Of a DNA stretch of 64,000 nucleotides, positions 11,825 to 22,514 are shown in pieces. A program made the position numbers and the translations under genes. A model generated the notes under the pieces. The model did not search any database. It was not told the origin of the DNA and worked only from the letters and a program-made list of their open reading frames with translations. Source of the DNA: Paguma larvata (lineage: Eukaryota; Chordata; Mammalia; Carnivora; Viverridae); NCBI GenBank assembly GCA_030068075.1, contig CM057833.1, positions 43,605,587-43,669,586 on the forward strand, read 5' to 3'. The first letter of the stretch is position 1; each line of letters opens with the position of its first letter.

Positions 11825-13240
11825 ATTCCTTCTTCTCAAGGAAGCATTCTGTAAGGTAAGAGGAGTGGTGTTTTTATAGGATTCCTATGGACTCGCCCTG
11901 GATACTGTTATGAAAGCCACAGCCTTCCAAGCTTTCCCCACTTCAAGGGGCTCCCTCCTCACAGTCCTTGGAAAAGAGTGATAGGCCCCATGTGCACCAT
12001 GTAGTTGGCCACTCAGGGTTGCCCCACGCTTCTCCCTACCACGTAAAGCCCCTGCTCATTTTGAAAGGGTCTCCCCCTGAAACTCCTAGACTGCACTCCA
12101 CCTTGAGATGGTGCTATCCCTCATTTACAGGCATCCCTGGATGAAGGTGGGGAAGTCACACTTTTCTGTGAAGACTTTTACCTCTATTCTCCATTACGCC
12201 AGCCCAGAGGCCTCCCTCCAGGTTGAGCATAACCAAATTAACTGTCATGTTGAAGGAAGAACATGTTTTATGTAATTGTCCATTACAACCCAAGACAGAA
12301 TTACAAACAAAGGTCAACCCCTCACAGGAAGGCCTCTGTTAGACACACTGGAGTCCTCACCTTGTGCTGCCATATCTACAAAACTGCATCATGACCCCCT
12401 GTCCTAGATCCCTAACGTGACTCCACATTCTGCCCCTGACTCTAGGGAGACATGGAGACCCTCATCATTCAGCAATGTCTTCCATCATTCCTATCATTTC
12501 CGCAGATTATCTCTAGACACAGTAATCCCACAGCAGTTAAGTTACCCTGCTGTTCACCATGGAGGATTCCCCCAAGATAGTCCAGGCTGAGATTTAGCCC
12601 TAGATATTTAGGCTCAGTGCTGAGGCACCAAGACGTCCGCATGCAGATTTCACCAACCAGTCCCCAATACGAGTAAAGATCTGGTGTAATACACACACAT
12701 TCCGACCTCCAGTGAAAAAATACACTAGGAATCACTGGCAATGAAAATGGGGAAAATTAAATTAGAAGGTTTTCAACACTAAAGCATGAGTTAATTGCTG
12801 AGATGAAGTATTTAAAAGATCGTGGAAACTGGGCATGCTCCAGATGGCAGTCCTGGAGGGGCTCCTAACCCATGGCGCCAGGATAACAGGCTCAAACCTC
12901 TGGGTCAAGGGCATTCTAACAACTGCCTTCACCCTTTCCTCCTCACTTCCGATCTAGTCTCCTGGGCTCAGACCTGATGCACTGCTGGCTGGGCCTACTG
13001 CACCCCACCGTGGCCCTACAGCAACCTTTATGAAAAGAGACTCCTCGGTTCTATGAATATCTTGCCTGTCTGAAGACATCCCTGACACTGTGTGCAGCTT
13101 GAGGATCAAGACCCTGTGACCTAACTCCTTTGTTTTGTGTCTTTGCACTCACTGGATAAAAGAGTTCTAAGAATGCAAAGTAGAAGCCTGGATCACCTAC
13201 AAAACTATTTGAATTCAAGACAGCAAAGACACACCAAGTT
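11825..13240. other. No recognised gene or repeat
   Basis: About 1.4 kb of mixed-composition sequence with no repeat I can name. Frames of 64 and 90 codons on the minus strand have no family resemblance. Confidence 0.4.
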
Positions 13241-13273
13241 CTGAATTTCTCCTCTTTTAGAGGAGAAATTCAG
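13241..13273. repeat. Perfect 15-bp inverted repeat with 3-nt loop
   Basis: The arms CTGAATTTCTCCTCT (13241-13255) and AGAGGAGAAATTCAG (13259-13273) are exact reverse complements around TTT. Pairing does not extend into the flanks, and the stem is too short for a typical microRNA precursor. Confidence 0.95.
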
Positions 13274-13424
13274 TTCTCACAATTCAGTCCCTGATCTTTA
13301 AAAGTGATTGTTTCAGTAATGCAGATGATCACTCATAAAACACATCTGACCACAGTGATTGAAGCCATTTTTTTGGCTATCCACACAAAGCTGAAAGTTA
13401 CTGTGAAGAATTCCACGGGAGATT

Positions 13425-13535
13425 TGAGGCGGAGAGCCAGAACTACCACTAGTTAGTTATACCATCTGAGGCAAGACATGTAATTGCCTGAGCCTTCTTT
13501 TTGTCCTCTCTAGAGTGGGGGGACCATTGCCTTGC
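13425..13535 (+). mobile_element. MIR fragment
   Basis: GCCAGAACTACCACTAGTTAG (in part), CATCTGAGGCAAGACATGTA and CCTGAGCCTTCTTTTTGTCC follow the order of the MIR core, strongly diverged. Confidence 0.5.
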
Positions 13536-13689
13536 AGCCCATGGAGTTTTGCAATGTCCTAGAAATGGGGTCAAAATCACCATTATCCCTTCCTTACACA
13601 GTAGTTTTGTGACTTCATGAAGTTTTAAATGTAATATTAGTAGCACATGGGCCATTTCAATTGAGCTGGCAGGAGTAATTAGAGAAGGT

Positions 13690-13830
13690 TTAGGGGTTTG
13701 GTTGAAAGGGTAAAGGCTGTAGATTTAGGCAGGCTCGAAGTTCTGATTTCTACATTTTCAGCTGTGTGTTTCCAGACAAGTTATCTAACTTCCCTCTCTC
13801 TCTCTTTTTTTCTCTAACTTCTCTTGTCTC
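13690..13830 (+). mobile_element. MIR fragment
   Basis: TTTCAGCTGTGTGTTTCCAG (13757) and CAAGTTATCTAACTTCCC fit the MIR core. The next bases are a CT-rich run (13790-13812). Confidence 0.5.
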
Positions 13831-15419
13831 ATTTCTATCACTGTATAAATATACTTATTTTACCAGATTATTAAGCTTAAAAAAAAACAGTCAACATATT
13901 TTTATGTAACCTAAGACCTGGTTTCCTTCTACCCATTTTTCCTGATCAACTCCTCCTTCTGATCAATATCTCTTTCGATCTAATAAAGAGATCTAGGGAG
14001 TGTGTTGTCAGCAATTTTTATGAAAGACATTTATTAAGCCATAAAAAACAATGTTAACGTTTTTACCCACTTGTTGGGACACGAAGTTCTACGATCTCTT
14101 TTTATGGGTAAGCTTGTTTTTCTTCATTTTTTTCCTCCTCTCCTGAACCCAAAGTCGGCACAAATATGGTAACAGTAAATCATTCAGACTGGGTTAATAC
14201 ATGCCGTTATAGGTTTAGATACCTCTCATTCCCCTTGCTCGTCTCTGAGAGAAGGAGTTAGCTAGACCGTCATACAATCATTGTTTTGCACATTGAACCC
14301 TTGGGTACCATGTAATGTGATCTCTATTTTCCTTACCTTTCAAATCTCTGGCTCCAGAGAAACCACAGCTCTGCTGGTTTTTGTGGAACAGACCACAGCG
14401 ATGTTTTTTAACTTTGCTTAATTTTCCTTCCATCTGGTCTTTGCTCAGAAAGGCACTTGTTGCTTCTTTGTCTCCCTTCAATGAATGCCAAGTGCGGTAG
14501 ATTGGTTTCTCCTTTTCTTCAATCAAGCCTAAGTGGCTCCTCTGCCCGCAGCTTGGACTGTCTTTGTGGGCTCATCTTCCTGGACTCGGGACGATAATTT
14601 TCTCAGAGTCTCTGAAGTTTTATAATTTCATTTATGGTCATGTGGGGGCCTTCCAAGTGATGAAAACCCACTTTTTAAAATCAGCTTTGAAAATGTTCCA
14701 TCGTGAGGTAAATGTCATAAAATGCTCTAAGAGCTGAGATTTCAGTTGACACACCCTTTCTCTTTTCTGCTTGCATAGCCGGTGGGAGGCTACATCGGAC
14801 CCGATCCAGAATAATTCTTTTAAAAGAGGCAGCTTGAACTGCTACATACGCTCCTGGCACCATGATCTTGAATATAAATGTTGGTTGGATGAATATGAGG
14901 AGGAATCCCAAAGTGTAGCTATCCCATTGATGGAAGTAATGCAGCATTCAGTGGCTCCCTAGCCAGTTAACGCAGCAGCAAATAAACACTGAATCACATG
15001 GTGAGAAAATTATTTCTCTTTCTGTTCTCTGCAATAATTACCCAGGATTATCTCTCAGTATGTTACTGGTCTTGATTACCTCTCTAAATTTTCGAATCCC
15101 TCATTTTATAGGGAGAGAACAAGCATCAAACTCAGAACCTCAACGGAAAACAACATGTTGCTAGAATTTAGTAATGTTTCATTATTTAATTGCAATCTTT
15201 ATGGTTTCCACTTGCCTTTTATGATTGCCTTTATAACTGCACTAACTTTCTATTCATGATAGTCATATAAAGTGCCCTTATACAATATCTTTGAGTCTAA
15301 AAACAGATGAGCCAATTCAAAGGAAAATATGTTGTAAAAACCTAGTATAAGTGGTACACATATGTAGTAAAAATCATGACAGTGCCATGCAAATGACTGA
15401 AGTTAGAAAAATGTCAGCG
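13831..15419. other. No recognised gene or repeat
   Basis: About 1.6 kb without an identifiable repeat. Antisense and sense frames overlap at 14681-14962. A polypyrimidine-CATAG motif near 14776 resembles a splice acceptor, but no exon can be supported from sequence alone. Confidence 0.4.
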
Positions 15420-15885
15420 TAGTTGAATAAATGTGAATCTTGGTAGGCAACCGGAGACTTGATTTTAAATTCTACTTCTCCAGAGTGCCTGGGTGGTTCA
15501 GTTGGTTGAGCATCTGCCTTCAGTTCAGGTCATGATCTGGTGGTTCATGAGTTCAAGCCCCGCGTCGGGCTCTGTGCTGACAGCTCAGAGCCTGGAGCCT
15601 GCTTCAGAACTGTTTCTCCCAATCTCTCTGCCCTTCCCCTGCTTGTGCTCTGTTTCTCTCTCTCGAAAATAAACAAACATTTATTAAAACATTAAATAAC
15701 CAAATCCTACCTCTCCTACATATTACCTGTATTTGTAATATAGATAATTTACTAATTTACTCTGAGCCTTTGTTTCCTCATATTTAAAATGGGGGAAAGA
15801 TCTACTCTATAGGTCATTTAAAAATATGTACCATGTGCTTAGCATAGTACCTGGCAGCACAGAGTAGAAACTCAATAACTGGTGT
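15420..15885 (+). mobile_element. MIR split by a SINEC
   Basis: The 5' part (15420-15480) and the 3' part (15704-15885, with CTGAGCCTTTGTTTCCTC at 15761 and AGTACCTGGCAGCACAGAGT at 15846) are collinear with MIR. The SINEC at 15481-15697 separates them, which shows the SINEC came later. Confidence 0.7.
15481..15697 (+). mobile_element. SINEC nested in MIR
   Basis: AGAGTGCCTGGGTGGTTCAG head, GTTCAAGCCCCGCGTCGGGC body, a CT stretch and an AAAATAAACAAACATTTATT tail. TSDs are AATTCTACTTCTC (about 15468-15480) and AAATCCTACCTCTC (15703-15716), slightly diverged. Confidence 0.92.
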
Positions 15886-15906
15886 CTTTCTTCTCCCTTT
15901 TATTCT

Positions 15907-16127
15907 TTTTTTTTTTTTTTTTAGTTTATTCTGAGAAAGAGAAGAGAGAGAGGGAGCAAACATGAGCGAGGGAGGGGCAGAGAGAGAGAGACAGAGAGAA
16001 TTCCAAGCAGGTTCCAAGCTGTTATCTCAGAGGCTCATGTGGGGATTCAACTCACAAACCATTAGATCATGACCTGAGCTGAAAGAGAGAGTTGGATGCT
16101 TAACCGACTGGGCCATCCACGTTCCCC
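15907..16127 (-). mobile_element. SINEC, antisense
   Basis: A poly-T of about 20 (tail complement) is followed by a GA-rich run, ATCATGACCTGAGCTGAAAG (16065), and the head complement ending GTTCCCC at 16127. The flanks share a diverged pyrimidine-rich match (CTTTTATTC before, CTTTCATTC after). Confidence 0.9.
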
Positions 16128-16480
16128 CTTTCTCTTTCATTCTTATTTTATACTTAAAACTTTCTTAAAAAGAAATTAAAGTATGTACTAAGGATAACGG
16201 AACTATGTACCATTTCCTAGACAGCTAATATATATTTAATGAGTTACAAAAATATGTAGCTATCATTGCAACATGGACTTATTGTTGACTACTAATTACA
16301 ACTCCAAAGAGCAAAGGAAAAATTCTTACATAAGAGTTGAGGAAGTAAGTCATGTAAGTCAATGCGAGCCACCTCCAGCATTAGGTGTTTTCTTCTGCAA
16401 CACCTTCCTTTATCTGGACAAGGTGCCTCTGGATCACTTCCGGTCTTCGAGTGACACTGCCAGTCAAACAGATCTGCAAA
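16128..16480. other. No recognised gene or repeat
   Basis: AT-rich sequence followed by a short 92/88-codon frame pair on opposite strands (16273-16570). No family resemblance was seen. Confidence 0.4.
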
Positions 16481-16980
16481 CCAGAAAGCTAAGGCACAGG
16501 CACTCTCTCTCTCTCCCCTTTGGTCTCCCTCCCTCCTGACTCTACAATCCCAGATGCAATCTGTCATCAAATTCTGTCTCTATATCCATCACCTCCTTGC
16601 CCATGGCAGCAAGCTTCTCAAGAGTCTATCATACTCCCCATGGTCTCTCGACCTCACCCCTCTGCCCCAGTTCCCTTTCAACTTCTATTCATCTATGAAA
16701 ACTCAGATCCATGGGTCCTTCCTCTGTATAATCTTCCCTGACCCTTGTCCAACACCCTTAAACAGGCCAAGTGTCTTCGTTATTCATTTTCTTTCCATAG
16801 CATTTATCCCAGGTAAACTTTAAAAAATTACTTGTTAATTTTCTGTCTCTCTACTAGACATAGTCCATGAGAGAATGGCAATGTCTGGTGTTGCTCAGCA
16901 GTTTGTGCCTAGGACCTAACCAGTGACTGACACCTAATAAGCTCTCAGTAAATATTTGTGGAATGAATGAGTGAATGATT
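16481..16980 (+). mobile_element. L2 3' end, sense
   Basis: CTGTATAATCTTCCCTGACC (16724) is the typical L2 3' region. The canonical end follows: GTGACTGACACCTAATAAGC and TCTCAGTAAATATTTGTGG with an AATGAATGAGTGAATG end (16960-16977). Confidence 0.85.
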
Positions 16981-17022
16981 TTTCCTTACCACACTGGGGT
17001 TTTCTGTCTGTTGTTTTAATAA

Positions 17023-17243
17023 GCAAAAACCAGGGGGAGGGGAAGAGGGGAAAGAAAAAAAATGACACAGAGAGGGAGGGAGATAAAACATAAGAGACTC
17101 TCAAAGACTAAGAACTAACTGAGGGTGAGGGGGATGGGGGGGAGAGGGGGTGATGGGCATTTAAAAAGGGCACATGTTGGGATGAACACTGGGTGTTTTA
17201 TGTAAACCAATTTGAAAATAAACTATTATAAATGAGAAAAAAA
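17023..17243 (+). mobile_element. Carnivore L1 3' UTR, strongly 5'-truncated
   Basis: A purine-rich stretch with GGGGAGGGGAAGAGGGG, then ATAAGAGACTCTCAAAGAC (17090), a G-rich tract (17119-17158), and GGGATGAACACTGGGTGTTT (17179) before AAACCAATTTGAAAATAAA. It shares this 3' end with 24285-24705 and 51274-51540. Confidence 0.85.
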
Positions 17244-17244
17244 T

Positions 17245-17510
17245 GCATTATGGTAAAATACATATAACATGAAATGAACCATTAGTGACATTTAGTATGC
17301 TCACAGTGTTGTGCAACCGTTAGCACTCTCTAGTTCCAGAACATTTTCATCACCCCAGAAGGAAACCCCACACCCATCAAACAGTCACTCCCTATTCCCT
17401 CTGCTTCCAGTCTCTGGAAATCACTAATCTGCTTTCTGTCTCTCTGGATTTGCTCACTCTGGATATTTCATATAAATGGAAGCATCACCACGTTGTTTTG
17501 CAGCTGCCAA
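17245..17510 (-). mobile_element. Old L1 3' UTR, antisense
   Basis: ATGGTAAAATACATATAACATG (in part, 17250), GTTGTGCAACCGTTAGCAC (17308) and TTTCATATAAATGGAAGCATC (in part, 17466) are the antisense 3' UTR signature of old L1M elements. Confidence 0.75.
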
Positions 17511-17524
17511 TGGGGGTGTCTATC

Positions 17525-17632
17525 TCCCTATATCTAGACTTGCCATTATCACTTCTTAACCCATGGCTTAGCATAGTGGATTGCATGTAGAAGGTATGGA
17601 ATAAAGGCTTATTGAAATGAAAGAGATTGCTC
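17525..17632 (+). mobile_element. Possible L2 3' end
   Basis: CTAGACTTGCCATTATCAC followed by AGCATAGTGGATTGCATGTAG (in part) and GGTATGGAATAAAGGCTTAT resembles the L2 end (start of the last element, then 'GCACATAGTAGG...AATAAAT'). Divergence is high. Confidence 0.4.
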
Positions 17633-17921
17633 TAACTTACATCAAATATACACACAAAATGTATTTTTAGTTCTGAAAGCAAAGATTTTGCTATATTTTT
17701 CTAGTAGGAAACTGAACTGAAGAAACACAGTATATTTAATATATCCACTTTTGTTTGTATTATATGCCCAATGTATTTCCAAAAGCAGTTTGGAAACTAA
17801 AGGAAATATAGTAAGATATCAAAAGAAAGTAGCATATTGAAAACCAGAAAGGCAAAAGCGAAAATAAATCTATTAACTACTTATACTAATAGATAATTAC
17901 CATGATTAAAGACATCTCTTA

Positions 17922-18139
17922 GGGGTGCCTGGGTGACTCAGTCAGGAGAGCGTCTGACTCTTGATTTCGGCTCAGGTCATGACCCCAGGGTCTTGGGATT
18001 GAGTCCCATGTCAGCAGGGAGCCTGCTTGGGATTCTCTCCCTCCCTCTCTCTCTCTCTTTCTCACTCTCTCTCCCTCTGTCTCTCTCCCTTGGCTCACAC
18101 ACTCTCTCTCTCTCTCTCTAAAAAAAAAAAAAGAAAGAA
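17922..18139 (+). mobile_element. SINEC, variant body (older-type)
   Basis: GGGGTGCCTGGGTGACTCAG head, but the body reads CCAGGGTCTTGGGATTGAG with a shortened middle before GGGAGCCTGCTTGGGATTC. It therefore lacks the cat-type CTGTGCTGACAG segment. TSDs are AAAGACATCTCTT (17908-17920) and AAAGACATCTTTT (18140-18152). Confidence 0.9.
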
Positions 18140-18150
18140 AAAGACATCTT

Positions 18151-19325
18151 TTAGCTTCCTATAAACCAAAATTAAAAAATAATTCCTACTCTATGTTCTT
18201 GAAAAGAATCACATTATAAACAGTGATATTTTCCTTTAATGATTACAAAAGAGATTTGTAATTTATTTATTCATTTCTAAATATTTATAAGAAATGAACT
18301 TGTTATGGACATAAAGATGAATAGTTTCTGGCACTACTTTCCAGGGTAAAGTTAATATCTTTTTAATAAAGACCCTCATGATGATGTACCTACTTGTGCT
18401 TAGAAAAATGCCACGCTTAGGAGTTCATGCGTGAACCTGGTGGCCATTTATTTACTCGGATATCAAATTTCCATTCCATAAGCTTGTCAGTCAAGCCACA
18501 ATTCAAAGTAATTTCAGAGCAGCAAGTGTGCCGAGCCAAGCAATTTCGAAAACACCCACTTTTTATCACAGCAGTGAGCGTAGTTTGAAAATGGGTTTCT
18601 AGGAAGGCTGATCTGAACCACAGGTTAAAGAGAGTGACCTGTGATCATTTATATAAAGGCACTGTGATCATTTGTCATTATTTCACAGCACCTGGCAAAG
18701 ATTGAGTCCCAAATAGCCCACCTGTTAGACATTATATTTTGATCAAAAATCAGATCACATAGACTGGTGCTTGACTGGGAAATTTACCCATGAGTCTGCA
18801 AAAATGGAGTACGGTTAAAGCTATTTTCTGTATTTGTAAAACACAGACCTTCCTTTTCTGTAGCTTGGCAGAACGCAAACTTAATGGAAGGTTCTCGTGG
18901 GAAACTTTCGGATTCGTTAAGCATTTGATGTTAGCTAAAAGCACTCTGAGTCAGTCGAGAGGAGCCGAAACTGCCCAAATTGGAGTTTCTGGTGTAGTTA
19001 GGAACAACTGCAAGGTTATTTTAGGGAAGCGGGTCTGTAAGGTTTCCTGATTATTTTGTCAGCACATCACTCCAGCCTCAGGGTTGGATTAATTAAGGCC
19101 CTCCATGTACACTCACCCTCCCATCCTGAGAAAGATGCTAAAGGTCATAGCCACTAAAACCACAGAGGCCTCAATGACATCCTATTTTAGTGTTAGAATT
19201 CCAAGAAGGCTTTTGTTAAAATAAACACCAAGATATTTTAAATAAACTAAACTGATTATTAGCTGACAGCCTTTTTTTTTTTTTTTTTTTACCCCTTAAG
19301 AGTGATCCACTGAAACTCAATTCAT
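18151..19325. other. Repeat-poor block with retained CpGs
   Basis: No repeat is recognised in about 1.1 kb apart from a poly-T of about 20 (19270-19290). Many CpG dinucleotides survive between 18420 and 19040 (for example around 18895-18920 and 18955-18970). CTGTGATCATTT occurs twice (18639-18650, 18662-18673). Frames on both strands are short and unconvincing. The block could be unique, possibly regulatory DNA; I cannot show function. Confidence 0.4.
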
Positions 19326-19447
19326 ATGTATCCATTCATTCAACAAATATTTGTTGAGCACCTACTAAGTGGCAGGCATTCTATTTGGAGTTAGGGATTC
19401 AATAAGAAAGTCTGACAAGTTCAGGGCACTTAAGAAGCTTACATCCT
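19326..19447 (-). mobile_element. L2 3' end, antisense (first of three)
   Basis: TCCATTCATTCAACAAATATT and TGAGCACCTACTAAGTGGCA (each in part) are the antisense L2 end. A SINEC inserted at 19448 and duplicated the last bases of this segment. Confidence 0.8.
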
Positions 19448-19644
19448 GGGGCACCTGGGTGATTCACTCAGTTAAGTGTCTGACTCTTGATTTCAGCTCA
19501 GGTCATGATCACATGGTTCCAGCACTTGAGCCCCATATCAGGCTCTGTGCTGACAGTGCAGAACCTGCTTGGGATTCTCTCTTTTCCTCTGCTCTTCCAC
19601 CACTTACTCACTCTTTCAACATAAATAAATAAACATTTAAAAAA
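19448..19644 (+). mobile_element. SINEC nested in antisense L2
   Basis: GGGGCACCTGGGTGATTCAC head, cat-type body, CT stretch with a decayed middle, and an ATAAATAAATAAACATTT tail. TSDs are AAGAAGCTTACATCCT (19432-19447) and AAGAAACTTACATCCT (within 19645-19662). Confidence 0.92.
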
Positions 19645-19671
19645 AGAAGAAACTTACATCCTAGTCATACA

Positions 19672-20455
19672 CTCACTTAGTCATTCAAAAGGTATCTGTT
19701 GAGTGTCTACTATGTTCCAGACATTGTTCAGCCAATTAGAATGTACCACTAAACAAAACAGAGCAAGTCTTTATAAAGCCTATATTCTAGTAGGGAGCGT
19801 CAGACAATAAATAATAAATGTGATTAGTAATTAAACTATATAGTATGTTAGAAGTGCTATGGAATTAAAAAATGGCAGTCAGAAGAATGATATTAAATAA
19901 AGTAGTCAAGGTTGGGCTCAATGAATGTGTAGCATCTGAGCAAAGACTTGCAGGAGTTGGGGGAGTGGACCAGGAAGTAGCAGAGAGCATTCCAAGCAGT
20001 GGGAGCTGCCAGTGAGTAGGCCCTATGATAGAAACAAGCCTGGTATATTTGAGGGGCAGCAAGGAAGCCAGGGTGGCTGGTATGGAGGGAACAAAGTGGA
20101 GAGTGGTAGGAAATGAGATTAGAAAGTAAGCAGGGCCAGGTGGGACAATGAAAGGGGAGGTGGTATTTCATATAAAGCTTGTCAGCCTCTGAAAGAACGT
20201 TGGCTTTTATTTTGCATGAAATAGAAGCTTGAGTAGGGTTGGATACAGCTAGCCTCCATGTTGGGAATTAGGGGTTATCAAGGATCAAGGCACAGAGAAC
20301 TATTAGGAAACTACTAGAGAAGTCTTGACTAGGGGCCAGGATAGCCTAGACCAAAATGATAGCAATAAAGGTGGTGAGAAATAACCATGTTCTAGAAATA
20401 TTCTGAAGTTACAGCAAACAGATTTCCTGATGGATGGAATGTGGGATGGGAAATA
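19672..20455 (-). mobile_element. L2 3' region, antisense (second of three)
   Basis: TTGAGTGTCTACTATGTTCC (19699) starts a second L2 end. The sequence then follows L2 to 20455, for example GCAAGGAAGCCAGGGTGGCT (20059) and GTGGAGAGTGGTAGGAAATG (20096). Confidence 0.75.
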
Positions 20456-21135
20456 AAGACACATGCCTTCATTCATTCAATCACTCTTTCAGTCCTTGAC
20501 TCTTTCCTTTGCTCCCCTATTAATTTATTTAAGAAAACACAACTGAACCATTCTGTGCCAGCTACTGATGAAATGGACAAGATGCAGACTCAGTCTCTGC
20601 TCTCAAGATGCTCACCCTCTAATGGAGAAGACAGGGTTATAAATAAAATGTGGTAGGCGAGACATATGGAACCAAAGAGAGAATGATTGTTTCTGCTTAG
20701 GAGAATCAAGAATTTAGACACAGAGGAAGAGACATTTGAGTTAGGTATTAAAGAAGTAGTGGTCACTGTTAATTGGTTTGATCTGGGGAACACATCCCAG
20801 ACAGAGGGTACTACAAAGAGGTGGGAGACGATTTCATAAATTTGTAAAACTAAAAGTTCAGATTGGCTGTACACAGGGGGCAAAGGTGAAGACGTTGAGG
20901 ACAGAGGCTGGGGAGAGATAAGTTATCTGATTTCAAATGACCTTAGACTTCAGGCTAAGTATGGTGGCCATTTTCTTTTTAGTGATGAGAAGCATGGTAT
21001 GGGGTTAAGCAAAGGAGTGACAGAGCCAGATTTGTATCTTAGCAAAATCACTAATTCAGAAGGACAAATGCTTTGGAGATGTTTGTAGAAAGTTATTGAC
21101 AGCACAGAAAGGGATAGTAATTTTGTGGGACCTCA
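20456..21135 (-). mobile_element. L2 3' region, antisense (third of three)
   Basis: CTTCATTCATTCAATCACTC restarts an L2 end. GAAGAGACATTTGAGTTAGG (20725) and AAGCAAAGGAGTGACAGAGC (21008) continue the L2 order. Three same-strand L2 ends in succession indicate a pile-up of insertions or a segment duplication. Confidence 0.65.
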
Positions 21136-21187
21136 TTTGGAAAAAAAGTACAGGATCATAATATTTCATAATTCTGTTTATGTCAGG

Positions 21188-21290
21188 GTTTTCCAGAGAA
21201 ACAGAACTAATCGGAGATAGAAAGATGATGGATAGATAGGCAGATTGATAGATATCATATATCTACATAAACATTCTTCTCTATACACAC
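21188..21290. repeat. Possible old repeat start with GATA-rich tract
   Basis: CAGGGTTTTCCAGAGAAACAG (in part) is a common mammalian repeat motif that is usually followed by a GATA/TATA-rich tract, as here (21227-21262). The family is not identified. Confidence 0.35.
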
Positions 21291-21352
21291 ACATACACAT
21301 AATGTGCTATAATAGACATATGGAACCATATGATTTCAATGAGACAACTTTT

Positions 21353-21550
21353 GGGGTGCCTGGGTGGCTCAGCTGGGTAAGCATTCAACTCTTGGTGTTG
21401 GCTCAGGTCATGATCTCGTGGTTCATGGGGCTCTGCACTGACAGCACGGAGCCTCCTTGGTATTCTCTCTCTCCCTCTCTCTCTGCCCCTCCCCTGCTCT
21501 CTCTTTCTCTTTCAAAACAAATAAACTTTAAAAATGAAATAAAATAAATA
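21353..21550 (+). mobile_element. SINEC with perfect TSD
   Basis: GGGGTGCCTGGGTGGCTCAG head. The body has a small deletion after GTGGTTCATG, then a CT stretch and an AAATAAACTTTAAAAATG tail. The TSD AATGAGACAACTTTTGG is found at 21339-21355 (the last G's merge with the head) and 21551-21567, matching exactly. Confidence 0.95.
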
Positions 21551-21567
21551 AATGAGACAACTTTTGG

Positions 21568-21955
21568 CAAGATTTACCGTAGTGCTTAAATTGTACGGGC
21601 ACTTGATAAATAATAATTACAATCAAGCAACTACAATACAAGGCTGAATATGGTTAGTATTGTAATGGCGCAGCAGCAACAATAACACAAATGTGATTAC
21701 AGGAATGAGGGGAGGCTGAGGATAGAAGATTATAATCTTTATTCAAGCTCTTCTTGCCTACCACATCTTTCCCCACATTCAGTGCTACGAATAACTTTTA
21801 ATTTGACACAAAACCAGGTAATTTCTGCCAGCAACACTTTCACCCAGGCTGAGCAGGGCCCGCCTCTCCTGAGCCACCACAGCACCCTGCCGTTGCAACG
21901 CCCCATACAGCAAGGGGGTCAGGCTGGCATGCCTTTGCTATGTGGACATGCTCTG
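21568..21955. other. No recognised gene or repeat
   Basis: A 70-codon plus-strand frame (21782-21994) runs into L2 sequence and is not credible as a gene. Confidence 0.4.
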
Positions 21956-22105
21956 CCCATGTCTGACTCTTTATCTAGATTGGGTGCTCCTTGAGAGAAG
22001 GACCTGAATTGTCTCTTCATCTTTATATGCTCAAGGCCTACCTATCACATGGCTCGATATGAACCTAGATACTCCTTAAATATCTGTTGACCTGAACTGA
22101 GATCA
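21956..22105 (+). mobile_element. L2 3' end, sense
   Basis: CTAGATTGGGTGCTCCTTGA (21976), AAGGACCTGAATTGTCTCTT and TACTCCTTAAATATCTGTTG (22071) follow the L2 end. Confidence 0.7.
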
Positions 22106-22478
22106 AACTTCATCATAGGCCTGATGGCTACTAGAAAGCTGCAATGAAGGCTAGGAGACAGGGCATTCCAGACAGGCTCTGGCAAGGCACAGTTGCATGG
22201 CACGAGACGGGGGTGGGGGAGGGGGTATGTGTGGATGAAGTAGTGCAGAAAGACGGTGTTCAGTGGTGTGTGGTCAGGGTGCAGCATGTTTAATAGTGTG
22301 GCCTATGAGAGAAGAGCGGGTGGAGGTAATGGTTAAGAAGTTATACTTTACAGACGATGGGGCATGTGGGTGGCTCAGGTGGTTAAGCATCCAACTTTGG
22401 TTCTGGACATGATCTGGAGGTTTGTGGGTTCAAGCCCCACATCGGGGCTTTGCTCTGACAGTGTAAAGCCTGCTTGGG

Positions 22479-22514
<36 letters not shown>

